From Pseudomonadota bacterium (GTDB lineage: Bacteria; Bdellovibrionota_B; Oligoflexia; Oligoflexales; CAIYRB01): DNA of 37,180 bases. The translations under genes and the position numbers were made by a program. The DNA lies in assembly GCA_026390445.1 (NCBI GenBank), contig JAPLFX010000007.1, positions 1-37,180 of the forward strand, written 5' to 3'. Shown piece after piece: positions 26,233-33,220 of the stretch (positions are counted from its first letter, which is position 1; each line of letters opens with the position of its first letter). The notes beneath the pieces were generated by a model, which was not told the DNA's origin, searched no databases, and saw only the letters and a list, made by a program, of their open reading frames with translations.

Positions 26233-27534
26233 ATGCGCAACATGTTCCTACCTTATTTGGCCTTGTGCCTGATTTCGGCGGCAAAGCTCGCGGCACCTGC
26301 CTTCGCCGCTGCATCTGTGGTGCCCCCATCTGAGCGTTCGGAAGAAAAAATTTCGCACCCTGTGGCACAGATCGCCTCGTCCGTGGAATCGGGCTATGTT
26401 TCGGCCAGTGGCACGCAATTCTTCTTGGATGGCCAGCCCTTCTATTTTCAGGGCTCCAACTTCTATCGTTTGGGCCTCATTGATCGTCAGGCCGACAACG
26501 AAGTCTACGACATCATGCGTCAGTACAACGAGCGTGGCATCCGCGTCGTTCGTATTTGGGGCTTTTCTTGTGGCGATCAAAGCAAGCAGGCGATGCTCAA
26601 AAGCGTGAACAAGGACGGAGCAACCTACGATGAGGCCGCACTTCGCCGCCTAGATTTGGCGATCGATGCCGCCCGTACTTATGGGATAAAGGTCATACTT
26701 CCTTTGGTAAATTACCAAGCTGAGTACTGTCCGATGAGTTGGTGGGTCAAGCAGGTGACTGGGGGTAGCGACTTTCACCAGTTTTATTCCGACCCCTTCG
26801 TCCGCAAGGCCTTTAAACACCACATCGGCACACTGCTCCATCGCGAAAACACTATTTACCAAGCACATCGCGGCGAACATCGCAGCTACAGCGATGATCC
26901 GACGATCATGGCCATCGAATTGACCAACGAGTTGCACACCGAGGATGACTACGAATTGAACCGCGGTGGGACACCAGGTGATTTGGTCTACCACTGGCTC
27001 GCGGAAATGTCGCAGCACATACGCTCACTGGACCGCAATCATCTCATTTCGAGCGGTGAAGAAGGCTACAAAGCGAGTCCATCGACCCAGGAGGAAGCCT
27101 CCAAGCACTCTTGGCTGTCAAACGGCAGAAAGGGCATCGACTTTTCCCGCAATTTGAGCCTCGCGACGATTGATTTTGCCACCATCCATCCCTATCCGGG
27201 CAACTGGGGCATCCCGTCCAGCGATATCGACTGGTTTCTAACAAACTTCATCACCGATCGGGCTAACGTCGCCCACGGCATGGGCAAGCCGATCGTATTA
27301 GAAGAAACCGGGTTTAGCTTTCACGAAAATCCGCACCTAGGGTACATAGAAGAGCCAGGCAAATACATGGCCATGATGTATAAGGCTGCGAACAAGGCCG
27401 GCTACGCTGGGACCATGGCGTGGGAGGTGGTGCCGCCGGGTAGCGAGATCGGTGATTATGTCTTCGATTTCAATTCGCCGATTGCGCTTAGCATCTTTCA
27501 GCAGATTGGGTTTATGGCTAAGCGAGTGCCGTAA
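26233..27534 (+). CDS. Secreted GH5 beta-mannanase-type glycosidase
   Basis: 433 residues from the ATG at 26233, chosen because GGGGAAA lies just upstream and a signal peptide (LPYLALCLISAAKLAAPAFA) follows; the open frame extends 44 codons further without these. The catalytic domain starts near residue 55 with VSASGTQFFLDGQPFYFQGSN, the entry pattern of the endo-beta-1,4-mannosidase branch of family 5. GIRVVRIWGF, acid/base Glu233 in AIELTNELH, FATIHPYPGNWG and the nucleophile glutamate in KPIVLEETGF (357/358) are all present. It should cleave mannan or a related beta-glycan. There is no binding module. It is divergent from the cellulase-type lipoprotein gene and ends before a strong stem-loop. 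Confidence 0.9.
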   Translation: MRNMFLPYLALCLISAAKLAAPAFAAASVVPPSERSEEKISHPVAQIASSVESGYVSASGTQFFLDGQPFYFQGSNFYRLGLIDRQADNEVYDIMRQYNERGIRVVRIWGFSCGDQSKQAMLKSVNKDGATYDEAALRRLDLAIDAARTYGIKVILPLVNYQAEYCPMSWWVKQVTGGSDFHQFYSDPFVRKAFKHHIGTLLHRENTIYQAHRGEHRSYSDDPTIMAIELTNELHTEDDYELNRGGTPGDLVYHWLAEMSQHIRSLDRNHLISSGEEGYKASPSTQEEASKHSWLSNGRKGIDFSRNLSLATIDFATIHPYPGNWGIPSSDIDWFLTNFITDRANVAHGMGKPIVLEETGFSFHENPHLGYIEEPGKYMAMMYKAANKAGYAGTMAWEVVPPGSEIGDYVFDFNSPIALSIFQQIGFMAKRVP

Positions 27535-27554
27535 GGCTTAAAAGTCAGAGGCAT

Positions 27555-27607
27555 ATCAGGACTCCGCGGTCTGACTAAGGAATTGGCGGTGTCCTGATTT
27601 ATTGTTT
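27555..27607 (+). terminator. Likely transcription terminator after the mannanase-type gene
   Basis: ATCAGGAC (27555-27562) pairs perfectly with GTCCTGAT (27591-27598), and inside a single T-T mismatch CCGC pairs with GCGG, giving a 12-bp stem with an 18-base loop. TTATTGTTT follows directly, which is T-rich although not a pure run. Confidence 0.55.
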
Positions 27608-27785
27608 AAAGATTGGACGATGCTCTAGGCGTTGGATTTCGCCAAGCTTCCGACTGATCGCTAAATAGAATGAAAAAAGGTAGTTGCAAGGGATCGGTGG
27701 CTGGGCTTTCGCAGCAAACCAATGGCATGGAGCATGCATTAAAGTGGGTGCGTGAGTTCCTCCTTACCTCCTTTGATGAGCCTGG

Positions 27786-28004
27786 TCAGCCTTTAGTGGA
27801 CTGACTGGGCTCAGCTTTTTGCGGTGGGCTGCCTAGTTTTGGCGAATGACCATCAAAAACGCTCTGTAGAAGCGCTAAGACGGCCCCATCAGCTATGATG
27901 ATTGGCGAACCGCTATCTCCGGGTAGGAACTCGCTGTCTGTGGGCTTTACCGTCACAACTCGAGGAGCTTCGCGGCGCAAGCCAGGCAGAACTCTTGCGG
28001 TACC
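27786..28004 (-). pseudogene. C-terminal remnant of a trypsin-like (S1) serine protease
   Basis: The frame runs from just after a TGA at 28005-28007 to a TGA at 27786. It contains EFLPGDSGSPIIIADGAVLALLQSVFDG, in which GDSGSP is the motif around the active serine of S1 proteases and the following strands fit the last part of the fold. The histidine and aspartate parts are absent, because the toxin-antitoxin genes begin right upstream. No ribosome binding site is seen. It is a tail left after a deletion or insertion. A second S1 relic lies at 34256-34531. Confidence 0.6.
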
Positions 28005-28012
28005 TCAGGCGT

Positions 28013-28249
28013 CTAGGCCTGCTTCTTCTTTGGCGTGCTTTTCGCCCATTTTAACGACGGACGCTTGTGCGAATCGGCGCAGTCCTTCAAAAACATGCTG
28101 ATCAAAACCTGGTAGGCAATACCTGTTTCTGCCGCTAGCTCTTTGAAATAAGAGATCGCCTCTTTATCCACCAGCATGGTGACCTGTTGCTTCAGAGCCT
28201 TGGCGTAAGGATTACGCTTTGACTTTGAAAAATCGTATTCCTTTCTCAT
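28013..28249 (-). CDS. brnA: BrnA-type antitoxin
   Basis: 78 residues; AAGGGA lies eight bases before the ATG at 28249, which overlaps the toxin stop by four bases. The N-terminus MRKEYDFSKSKRNPYAKALKQ matches the start of BrnA antitoxins, and the segment VTMLVDKEAISYFKELAAETGIAYQVLISMFLKDC is a ribbon-helix-helix DNA-binding fold (one strand, two helices). A lysine-rich tail follows. In characterised systems BrnA binds the BrnT ribonuclease and represses the operon. The toxin-first order is the usual one for brnTA. Confidence 0.88.
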   Translation of the reverse strand: MRKEYDFSKSKRNPYAKALKQQVTMLVDKEAISYFKELAAETGIAYQVLISMFLKDCADSHKRPSLKWAKSTPKKKQA

Positions 28250-28530
28250 GGCATAAATCCCTTGTACATTTTAGCTTCGTGCTTGGTAGATTTGCGCGCT
28301 GAAATAATTCTTATCACCGAGTCACTTTCCCGGTAGCAGTGACAAACGACTAGCAGGCGTTGCCTCTTGCTCATGCCCAAGAGCACAAACCGCTCTTCAT
28401 CTTCAGAGTTGTCGGGATCAGAAATCAGTCGGGCATCCGGGTCATGGAAGACGGCCTTCGCCTCGTCGAACGAGACGCCGTGCTTGCGCACGTTGCTGAT
28501 GGCTTTTTCGTTGTCCCAGGAAAACTTCAT
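28246..28530 (-). CDS. brnT: BrnT-type ribonuclease toxin
   Basis: 94 residues from the ATG at 28530; a GTG one codon upstream is possible. The motifs KFSWDNEKAISNVRKHGVSFDEAKAVFHDPDA, ERFVLLGMSKRQRLLVV and VIRIISARKSTKHEAKMY are those of BrnT (PF04365), a RelE-fold ribonuclease; the conserved RIISARK with following E is intact, so the toxin should be active. No Shine-Dalgarno sequence precedes the start; the region just upstream is a palindrome, so translation may be leaderless or weak. The pair sits between two eroded protease and regulator regions, as expected for a mobile or recently gained module. Confidence 0.9.
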   Translation of the reverse strand: MKFSWDNEKAISNVRKHGVSFDEAKAVFHDPDARLISDPDNSEDEERFVLLGMSKRQRLLVVCHCYRESDSVIRIISARKSTKHEAKMYKGFMP

Positions 28531-28533
28531 CAC

Positions 28534-28552
28534 ATAATTATTTCATAATTAT
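28534..28552. promoter_or_regulatory. Candidate operator of brnTA
   Basis: ATAATTAT (28534-28541) and ATAATTAT (28545-28552) form a perfect inverted repeat with a three-base spacer, ending one or four bases before the toxin start. The position and AT-rich sequence fit binding by the ribbon-helix-helix antitoxin for autoregulation. Confidence 0.55.
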
Positions 28553-28718
28553 CGTGGTCTTTGAAGAAGAATTTGCGCGGTGATCTTCGCCCATGTCCCG
28601 AGGTAACGCAAAGTGGCACTGGCTGATACAAAGGCATCGCGCCTTGGCATGCGATGCGATAAAAAATCTAATAAAAGTCAATTGTTACCATAAATTTCGC
28701 CTGCTGGCTAATGTTTTA

Positions 28719-28743
28719 GGAAATAGTTTCCGATAGAACTATT
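28719..28743. promoter_or_regulatory. Candidate MarR operator
   Basis: Two overlapping inverted repeats, GGAAA-TAG-TTTCC (28719-28731) and AATAGTT with AACTATT (28722-28728 and 28737-28743), lie immediately before the ribosome binding site of the marR-like gene. MarR proteins commonly bind such sites in their own promoters. Confidence 0.45.
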
Positions 28744-28757
28744 AGAAGGAGGCAGCG

Positions 28758-29234
28758 ATGCCGAAGCGAATTCCGAAAGACGCCCCCGTCAGCGAGCTAC
28801 GCAGCCATACCGGTTACTGGCTGCGTCTGGTGTCGAACCAAGTGAGCAAGGCGTTTGCGGCGCAACTTGACGAAATGGGTAGCAGCGTCGCTGAGTGGGT
28901 TGTCTTGCGAGAGATCTACGCGGCTGGTGGATCGGTAGCACCAAGCGTCGTCGCTGATCTCGCCGGATTAACAAGAGGTGCGGTGACCAAAGTGATCGAC
29001 CGACTGCTGGCCAAGAGCTTGGTAACCAGACGTGAGTCGATTTCAGATCGTCGTTATCAAGATCTTTGTCTTACCGACAAGGGAAAAGCCGTTGTGCCGC
29101 AACTGGCAACCGCGGCCGACCGAAATGACGCCGCATTTTTTGAGGCGTTGTCCCCTAGCGAGCGCATGGCTCTTTTGGGTTTGATGAAAAAGCTCGCTAA
29201 GGTCCACGCAATGACCAATATTCCCGTTGATTAG
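28758..29234 (+). CDS. MarR family transcriptional regulator
   Basis: 158 residues; GGAGG lies five bases before the ATG at 28758. The winged helix-turn-helix spans about residues 45-110: EWVVLREIYAAGGSVAPSVVADLAGLTRGAVTKVIDRLLAKSLVTRRESISDRRYQDLCLTDKGK in outline, with DRRYQDLCLT being the usual wing (DRR...LT..G). The N- and C-terminal helices fit the dimer interface. The upstream inverted repeats suggest autorepression. The next gene, starting 25 bases later, encodes a DUF1398 protein and is probably in the same transcript. The ligand is unknown. Confidence 0.92.
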   Translation: MPKRIPKDAPVSELRSHTGYWLRLVSNQVSKAFAAQLDEMGSSVAEWVVLREIYAAGGSVAPSVVADLAGLTRGAVTKVIDRLLAKSLVTRRESISDRRYQDLCLTDKGKAVVPQLATAADRNDAAFFEALSPSERMALLGLMKKLAKVHAMTNIPVD

Positions 29235-29259
29235 CGAGGGAATTAAAAAGGGGAAATGT

Positions 29260-29655
29260 ATGCGCATGGAAGAAGTCATTTCAACGACGGCGACATCTTA
29301 TGCTGGAATCACAACCTTTCCGCAGGTTGTCGCCAAGCTTCTAGGCTTAGGGGTCGAGTCATACCGAGCCGATTTAATATGCAAGACCAGTACATACTAC
29401 ATGCCGAACGGAGCGCACGCTGTCGCTATCCATCCACCTCACGACTATATCGTCGCCGTAGAATTTGACGGGCCAGCTGTCAAGGCCGCCATATCGTCGA
29501 TCCAGCAAGGCAAAGTCAGCTATGTTGAGTTCATGCATTTAATCTCTCGTGCAGGTGTCACCAACTACATGGTGTACTTGACGGGAAAAAAAGCGGTCTA
29601 TTACGGGCGCAGCGGTGAATCACACATGGAACATTTTCCATCCAGACAGGAATAA
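29260..29655 (+). CDS. DUF1398 family protein
   Basis: 131 residues from the ATG at 29260, which has AAGGGG seven bases upstream; the frame opens earlier with a TTG at 29227. The pattern matches DUF1398 (YbcV-like): TFPQVVAKLLGLGVESYRADLICKTSTYYMPNG, a middle strand pair, VKAAISSIQQGKVSYVEFMHLISRAGVTNYMVYL and the ending KKAVYYGRSGESHMEHFP. The function of the family is unknown. Its place behind a marR-type gene suggests that it is the regulated target. Confidence 0.85.
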   Translation: MRMEEVISTTATSYAGITTFPQVVAKLLGLGVESYRADLICKTSTYYMPNGAHAVAIHPPHDYIVAVEFDGPAVKAAISSIQQGKVSYVEFMHLISRAGVTNYMVYLTGKKAVYYGRSGESHMEHFPSRQE

Positions 29656-29775
29656 ATTCATTGGTTGAGCTTCAATGGTCAAGAATGGCCACGTATGTTC
29701 CCACCTCTCCACAAGATGCTACCGCTTGATTGAGCTTAGTACACGTGGCCCAGAAATTGCCGATTTTTGGCCTCG

Positions 29776-29838
29776 GTTGCCACGCGATATTGCGTCCATG
29801 CCTCAGTGGCAACGGATGGGGTGCAACCATTTGTTGCA
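29776..29838. repeat. Inverted repeats in the leader of the 29922 gene
   Basis: GTTGCCAC (29776-29783) pairs with GTGGCAAC (29806-29813), and TGCAAC (29822-29827) pairs with GTTGCA (29833-29838) across a five-base loop. Both are perfect. They could be operators or RNA hairpins in the 266-base gap before the exported protein gene. I see no gene in the gap that I can support. Confidence 0.35.
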
Positions 29839-29921
29839 TTGGCGGTGATGCCATTCAGAGCCAACATGCGGCTCCCACATTGGGTCTCGTTCGCATAGTA
29901 GCCGAAAAAGGAGTCATCTCG

Positions 29922-30704
29922 ATGATCGATAGTATCCGCCTCACCGCCGCTTGGTCATGGCTCATGGGCGCCTTGGTGGCGTCGACGAGCATTGCAAGCC
30001 CACAGTCAGAGTCATTTCTTAATCAGCCGGTGTGTCGTAATTTTGTTCGGCATGATGACGGGCAGATCTTGCTGGGAACCAATTCCGGCCTGGTATTGAT
30101 CGATATCGACGGCACATCTCACCCCTATGAGCTAGGCGAAACCCCGCGCGACGCCCTGATCTTTGGCAACGAAATCATTGTTTTAGTGGGTACAAAGATC
30201 GTTACGCTGAGTCGCGCGCTCGGCACTGTCACGGGACAATATGAGACTCAAGACATTAAGAGTGCACCCTCCTTGCTACCGCAAGAGACACCGCGCGCCA
30301 TCGGTCGCATCGATCAAACGCTACTAGTCGCACACGGGACACTAGGTGTGGCGCTATTTGATCTTGAATCGCACCGCTTGAAGCGAATCGTTGATATCAA
30401 TCGTGGACAAAAGATCAAGGGCATGGCCCAGGATATTGCCGCGCAGAATCACAGCGTATACGTGCTGGTCGATAACTACCAAATGGATCGATGGCATCCG
30501 AGCCAGGAGTTCCGCGGCTTCGTCCAGATTGACGTTGATCAGGAAGCAGAATTGGCCAGGTTCGGCGGGTTAGACCCAGGGTCAACTGCCGCCGCATGGT
30601 ACAAAAATACCCTATTGGTGAGCTTTGCCGGTATGCCGATTTGGAGATTGGCCATGCCTAGGACTTTAGCGGCCATGGACACATTGCCCTGGCAATCGCT
30701 CTAA
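29922..30704 (+). CDS. Exported protein with beta-propeller-like sequence, unknown function
   Basis: 260 residues from the ATG at 29922, chosen because AAGGAG lies eight bases upstream and a signal-peptide-like segment (LTAAWSWLMGALVASTSIASP) follows; an open frame reaches back to 29730. The body has short repeated strand blocks (DGQILLGTNSGLVLIDIDG, GNEIIVLVGTKIVTLSRALG, DQTLLVAHGTLGVALFDLESH, NHSVYVLVDNYQMDRW), which read like blades of a beta-propeller or WD/YVTN-style fold. No catalytic motif is seen. The 3' end overlaps the regA-like stop by four bases and covers, on the other strand, the remains of the regA output domain. Confidence 0.68.
   Translation: MIDSIRLTAAWSWLMGALVASTSIASPQSESFLNQPVCRNFVRHDDGQILLGTNSGLVLIDIDGTSHPYELGETPRDALIFGNEIIVLVGTKIVTLSRALGTVTGQYETQDIKSAPSLLPQETPRAIGRIDQTLLVAHGTLGVALFDLESHRLKRIVDINRGQKIKGMAQDIAAQNHSVYVLVDNYQMDRWHPSQEFRGFVQIDVDQEAELARFGGLDPGSTAAAWYKNTLLVSFAGMPIWRLAMPRTLAAMDTLPWQSL
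30612..30700 (-). pseudogene. Relic of the RegA DNA-binding (Fis-type) domain
   Basis: Directly after the TAG that ends the regA-like frame (30703-30701), the same frame reads SDCQGNVSMAAKVLGM, which is the start of the RegA/PrrA/ActR helix-turn-helix (normally 'aDCdGNvSetArrLGm'). A shift into another frame then gives RHGQSPNRH, similar to the expected HRRSLQR. So one stop and one frameshift have inactivated the output domain. The relic lies antisense to the end of the exported protein gene. Confidence 0.7.
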
Positions 30705-31156
30705 ACGCTTTCAATATATTCGCGTTCCTGCTTTGCGAGTGTCGGCTTTGACTGCATTATTTGCGGGCAGCCGCCACTGCAATGGGCGCTTAGGGCCGCT
30801 TCAATTTGTGCCGCCGAAGCAGGCTTGGTCAAATAGTTGGTTGCGCCCAGCTTGACGGCCTTTACGGCTGTTGCAATGCTGCCGTATCCGGTCAAAATGA
30901 CGATTCGACAGTCTTTATAGAGGCGGTGAAGCTTCTCGACGATGACCAGGCCGCTTTCGGATTTCAGTTTTAAATCGACCAATGCGGCGTCAAAAACCAC
31001 AGTCTCTGGAAAGGACAACTCTGTTGCCGAGCTGATTTGCGACACTTGGTATCCGCGGTCAGCAAATTCCAGTGCCAGCGTGTTGCTTGAGCCTTGATCG
31101 TCTTCAACGATCAATAGGTGTTTAACGGCTCGGGTATTAAGTTCCTGCTGTGTCAT
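30701..31156 (-). CDS. regA: RegA/PrrA-type response regulator, truncated after the receiver
   Basis: 151 residues. The receiver domain is complete: LLIVEDDQGSSNTLALEFADRG (acidic residues at 18-20), AALVDLKLKSESGLVIVEKL with Asp61 as phosphoacceptor, ILTGYGSIATAVKAVKLGATNYLTKPA with Thr89 and Lys111. The last motif is characteristic of the RegA/PrrA/ActR redox-response family. Intact members are about 180 residues and end in a Fis-type helix-turn-helix; here the protein stops at EYIESV by a TAG in place of the expected leucine, with recognisable helix-turn-helix codons afterwards. It could still act as a phosphate sink but probably does not bind DNA. The start overlaps the kinase stop by four bases. 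Confidence 0.82.
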   Translation of the reverse strand: MTQQELNTRAVKHLLIVEDDQGSSNTLALEFADRGYQVSQISSATELSFPETVVFDAALVDLKLKSESGLVIVEKLHRLYKDCRIVILTGYGSIATAVKAVKLGATNYLTKPASAAQIEAALSAHCSGGCPQIMQSKPTLAKQEREYIESV

Positions 31157-32166
31157 ATGGGTGCACCGATCCTAATAGGGAGCATGAGTTTAATGGTTGC
31201 TCCGCCGAATGGGCGGTCACTGACACATAATGCACCACCGAGTGCTTCCATGAGGGAGTGTACCGTGTATAGGCCGAGGCCAAGTCCCTCGGCTCTAGTC
31301 GACAGAAAGGGCTTGCCAAGCTGGTCTTTAACCATTTTGGGGACGCCGCTGCCGCGGTCCGAAATGCTGACGGTGACGTGCTGAGCTTCTACTGCAACCT
31401 CGACCTCAATTGCGGCCCGATCACCCTTTGATGCATCCAGTGCGTTGTCCAACACGTCGATGATGGAGCGGGCGAGGACGACCTGGGGGACGTTACAGAT
31501 CAATGGCGTGTTACCTTGCCGCGAGGCAAAGCTGATGTCTGCATCGTCGCGGCCGAGCTGCCACCGTGAGCAAACCTGCTGGACGAGCTCGGCTAGATCG
31601 ACCTCGTCAAACTTGAGGTCGCCGGCTTGTAGATCAGCTCCAAAGAGGCCGCGAATAGTGTCTTCGCACTGCTCAAGAGCATCCTGTGAGGCGATGAGAT
31701 CCAAATCCTCGACCAGCTCGGGGCGGCGGCGTTGTAGACGGTCAAGACGAACCTTGGCGGTATTTAAAGGGGTGGAGAATTTGTGCGAAAAGCTTGCTGA
31801 CATAGCACCTAGCGCGCGAAGGTGGTCGGTTCTCTGGCGCTGTCGCTGCAGTGCGGCAAACTCGCTACGTAGGTGGGAAAAAGATGTTGAAAACCACTGC
31901 ACGAGGCCCCAAATAATCACGATCAGCGAGAGTTCAGCCGCCAGGGTGGCTTTATGTAACAGTGCCGAATTGTTGCCCGCATGCAAGGTCGGCGTCGAAT
32001 TCAAGCAGACAAAAGTCATCGCTGTGCACATAGCCAGGAGATAGACTCCACTTAACCGGCGGCGCAAAAGCAGCGGCCCGAGTGCTGCATGTAGATATAA
32101 CAAGGCCGAGAACGGATTATTGCACCCACCCGAGAGATGCAACAGCACGCTGAGCCTGCTTGGCAC
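31153..32166 (-). CDS. regB: RegB/PrrB-type redox sensor histidine kinase, N-terminally truncated
   Basis: 337 residues from a GTG at 32166, with a TAG codon directly upstream in frame. The N-terminus LSVLLHLSGGCNNPF includes GGxxNPF, the quinone-binding motif of RegB that normally lies after two or three membrane helices. About three helices follow (to residue 92), then the H-box GAMSASFSHKFSTPLN with His128 (the usual HELGTPL is changed to HKFSTPL), DVLDNALDAS (N box), SDRGSGVP (G1) and GLGLGLYTVHSLMEALGG (G2). The kinase core looks usable, but the first about 65 residues are missing; the DNA there is the region before the hydrolase gene. The kinase may be misfolded in the membrane. A two-gene unit with the regA-like gene. 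Confidence 0.8.
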   Translation of the reverse strand: MPSRLSVLLHLSGGCNNPFSALLYLHAALGPLLLRRRLSGVYLLAMCTAMTFVCLNSTPTLHAGNNSALLHKATLAAELSLIVIIWGLVQWFSTSFSHLRSEFAALQRQRQRTDHLRALGAMSASFSHKFSTPLNTAKVRLDRLQRRRPELVEDLDLIASQDALEQCEDTIRGLFGADLQAGDLKFDEVDLAELVQQVCSRWQLGRDDADISFASRQGNTPLICNVPQVVLARSIIDVLDNALDASKGDRAAIEVEVAVEAQHVTVSISDRGSGVPKMVKDQLGKPFLSTRAEGLGLGLYTVHSLMEALGGALCVSDRPFGGATIKLMLPIRIGAPI

Positions 32167-32219
32167 CTACGAGCCGGGATGAGTGTGGACAGAGCGATCT
32201 CATTGGATAGGGAGCATAG

Positions 32220-32864
32220 ATGCAAATCGATTTAGGCAACGGCGTCAACCTACGCTACGAGGTCTATGGCAGCGGTTATCCGCTGATCTTGATCGTCGGC
32301 TTTGGCGCCACCTTGGACCTGTGGAGTCGCGACTTTATCGATCCTTTAGCTGAATCCTATCAGGTCATCGCCTTTGACAACCGCGGCATTTGTGGGTCGA
32401 GCGCGCCGCAAGGGCCGATCACCATGGGGCTCTACGCCAAAGACGTGGTGGCTTTGATGGACCGCTTGGGCCTGGCCAAAGCCCATGTCCTCGGGATCTC
32501 CATGGGTGGGATGATCGCGCAACACCTGGTTGTGGGCTATCCGGACCGGGTATCGAAGTTGGTGCTTGGAGCGACTACTTGCAGTGCTAAATTGGTGCGC
32601 AAAAATCCACGCATCGTCGGCCTGTTGCTGATGCGCTGGGCACCGCGCTTTGCCATGCGGTCGATGGTCTCTAAAGAATTTATCGCGACTCATCCCCAGC
32701 TGATCGCGCGCCTGGCGCAGGTGGCTCGCTCGCACCCTGCAAGTATCGAGGCGATCCGCAGGCAAACCAGTGCCGTGAACCAGGCAACGCCGTACGGCCC
32801 TATTCGGCGCAAGAATTTGCCGCATATCAACCGCATTGACCTGCAACGACCTCATGGAGATTGA
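32220..32864 (+). pseudogene. Truncated alpha/beta-hydrolase
   Basis: 214 codons. The ATG at 32220 has GGAG five bases upstream. The first part is a normal alpha/beta-hydrolase: LRYEVYGSGYPLILIVGFGATLDLW (oxyanion region), IAFDNRGICGSSAPQGPIT, and the nucleophile elbow VLGISMGGMIAQ. After the lid region (about residue 195) the usual C-terminal third with the catalytic aspartate (near PTLVIxGxxD) and histidine (near GxGH) is absent, and the frame ends in RIDLQRPHGD. Family members are about 260-280 residues. I read it as a deletion remnant that may be transcribed but should be inactive. The next gene, a dehydrogenase, is also broken. Confidence 0.72.
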
Positions 32865-32869
32865 TTCCT

Positions 32870-33213
32870 ATGTCGCTCTTTACTTACATCAAGCCCAAGG
32901 GTGCATTTGGTTTCGGTTATGCCAGCACTGCCGAGGACGTCACTGCTGGACTGTCACTGGTTGGAAAAACCTTCCTCGTCACCGCTGCAATTCGGGGCTT
33001 GGATTTGAGTCGCTGCGGGTCTTGCTGCTGCACGGCGCTCAGGTCATTGCGACGGCCCGAACGCTAAGCAATGCCCAAGACGCGACCGCTCGGGCATCTG
33101 CCTCGATTGAATACGGCACGCAGGTGGGTACCGCCATCCCCTCGCTTTGCGATCTCTCCGCACCCGAAAACGTCCGGGCGTGCACTGCTCAAAGTGTCCA
33201 GCGAGCCACCTAA
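32870..33213 (+). pseudogene. Frameshifted and truncated short-chain dehydrogenase (SDR)
   Basis: From the ATG at 32870 one frame reads MSLFTYIKPKGAFGFGYAST, then SLVGKTFLVT, the start of an SDR Rossmann fold. Near 32990 the expected 'TGCNSGLGF' is broken by loss of one base; the next frame continues CNSGLGFESLRVLLLHGAQVIATARTL and CDLSAPENVRAC, the following SDR strands, to a TAA at 33211-33213. The active-site Tyr-x3-Lys part is missing, since only about 115 codons remain of roughly 300. It is therefore doubly inactivated. It follows the hydrolase remnant by five bases, so the two probably came from one operon. Confidence 0.75.
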
Positions 33214-33220
33214 CGCGACC

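Noticed and set aside
27670-27804. 44-codon plus-strand frame ending WVREFLLTSFDEPGQPLVD
   Set aside because: No ribosome binding site and partly antisense to the protease remnant; too short to support.
29757-29785. Third copy of the 55-bp repeat (TTTTTGG, CTCGG, CCACG)
   Set aside because: Only short islands match and gaps are needed; similarity is at chance level.
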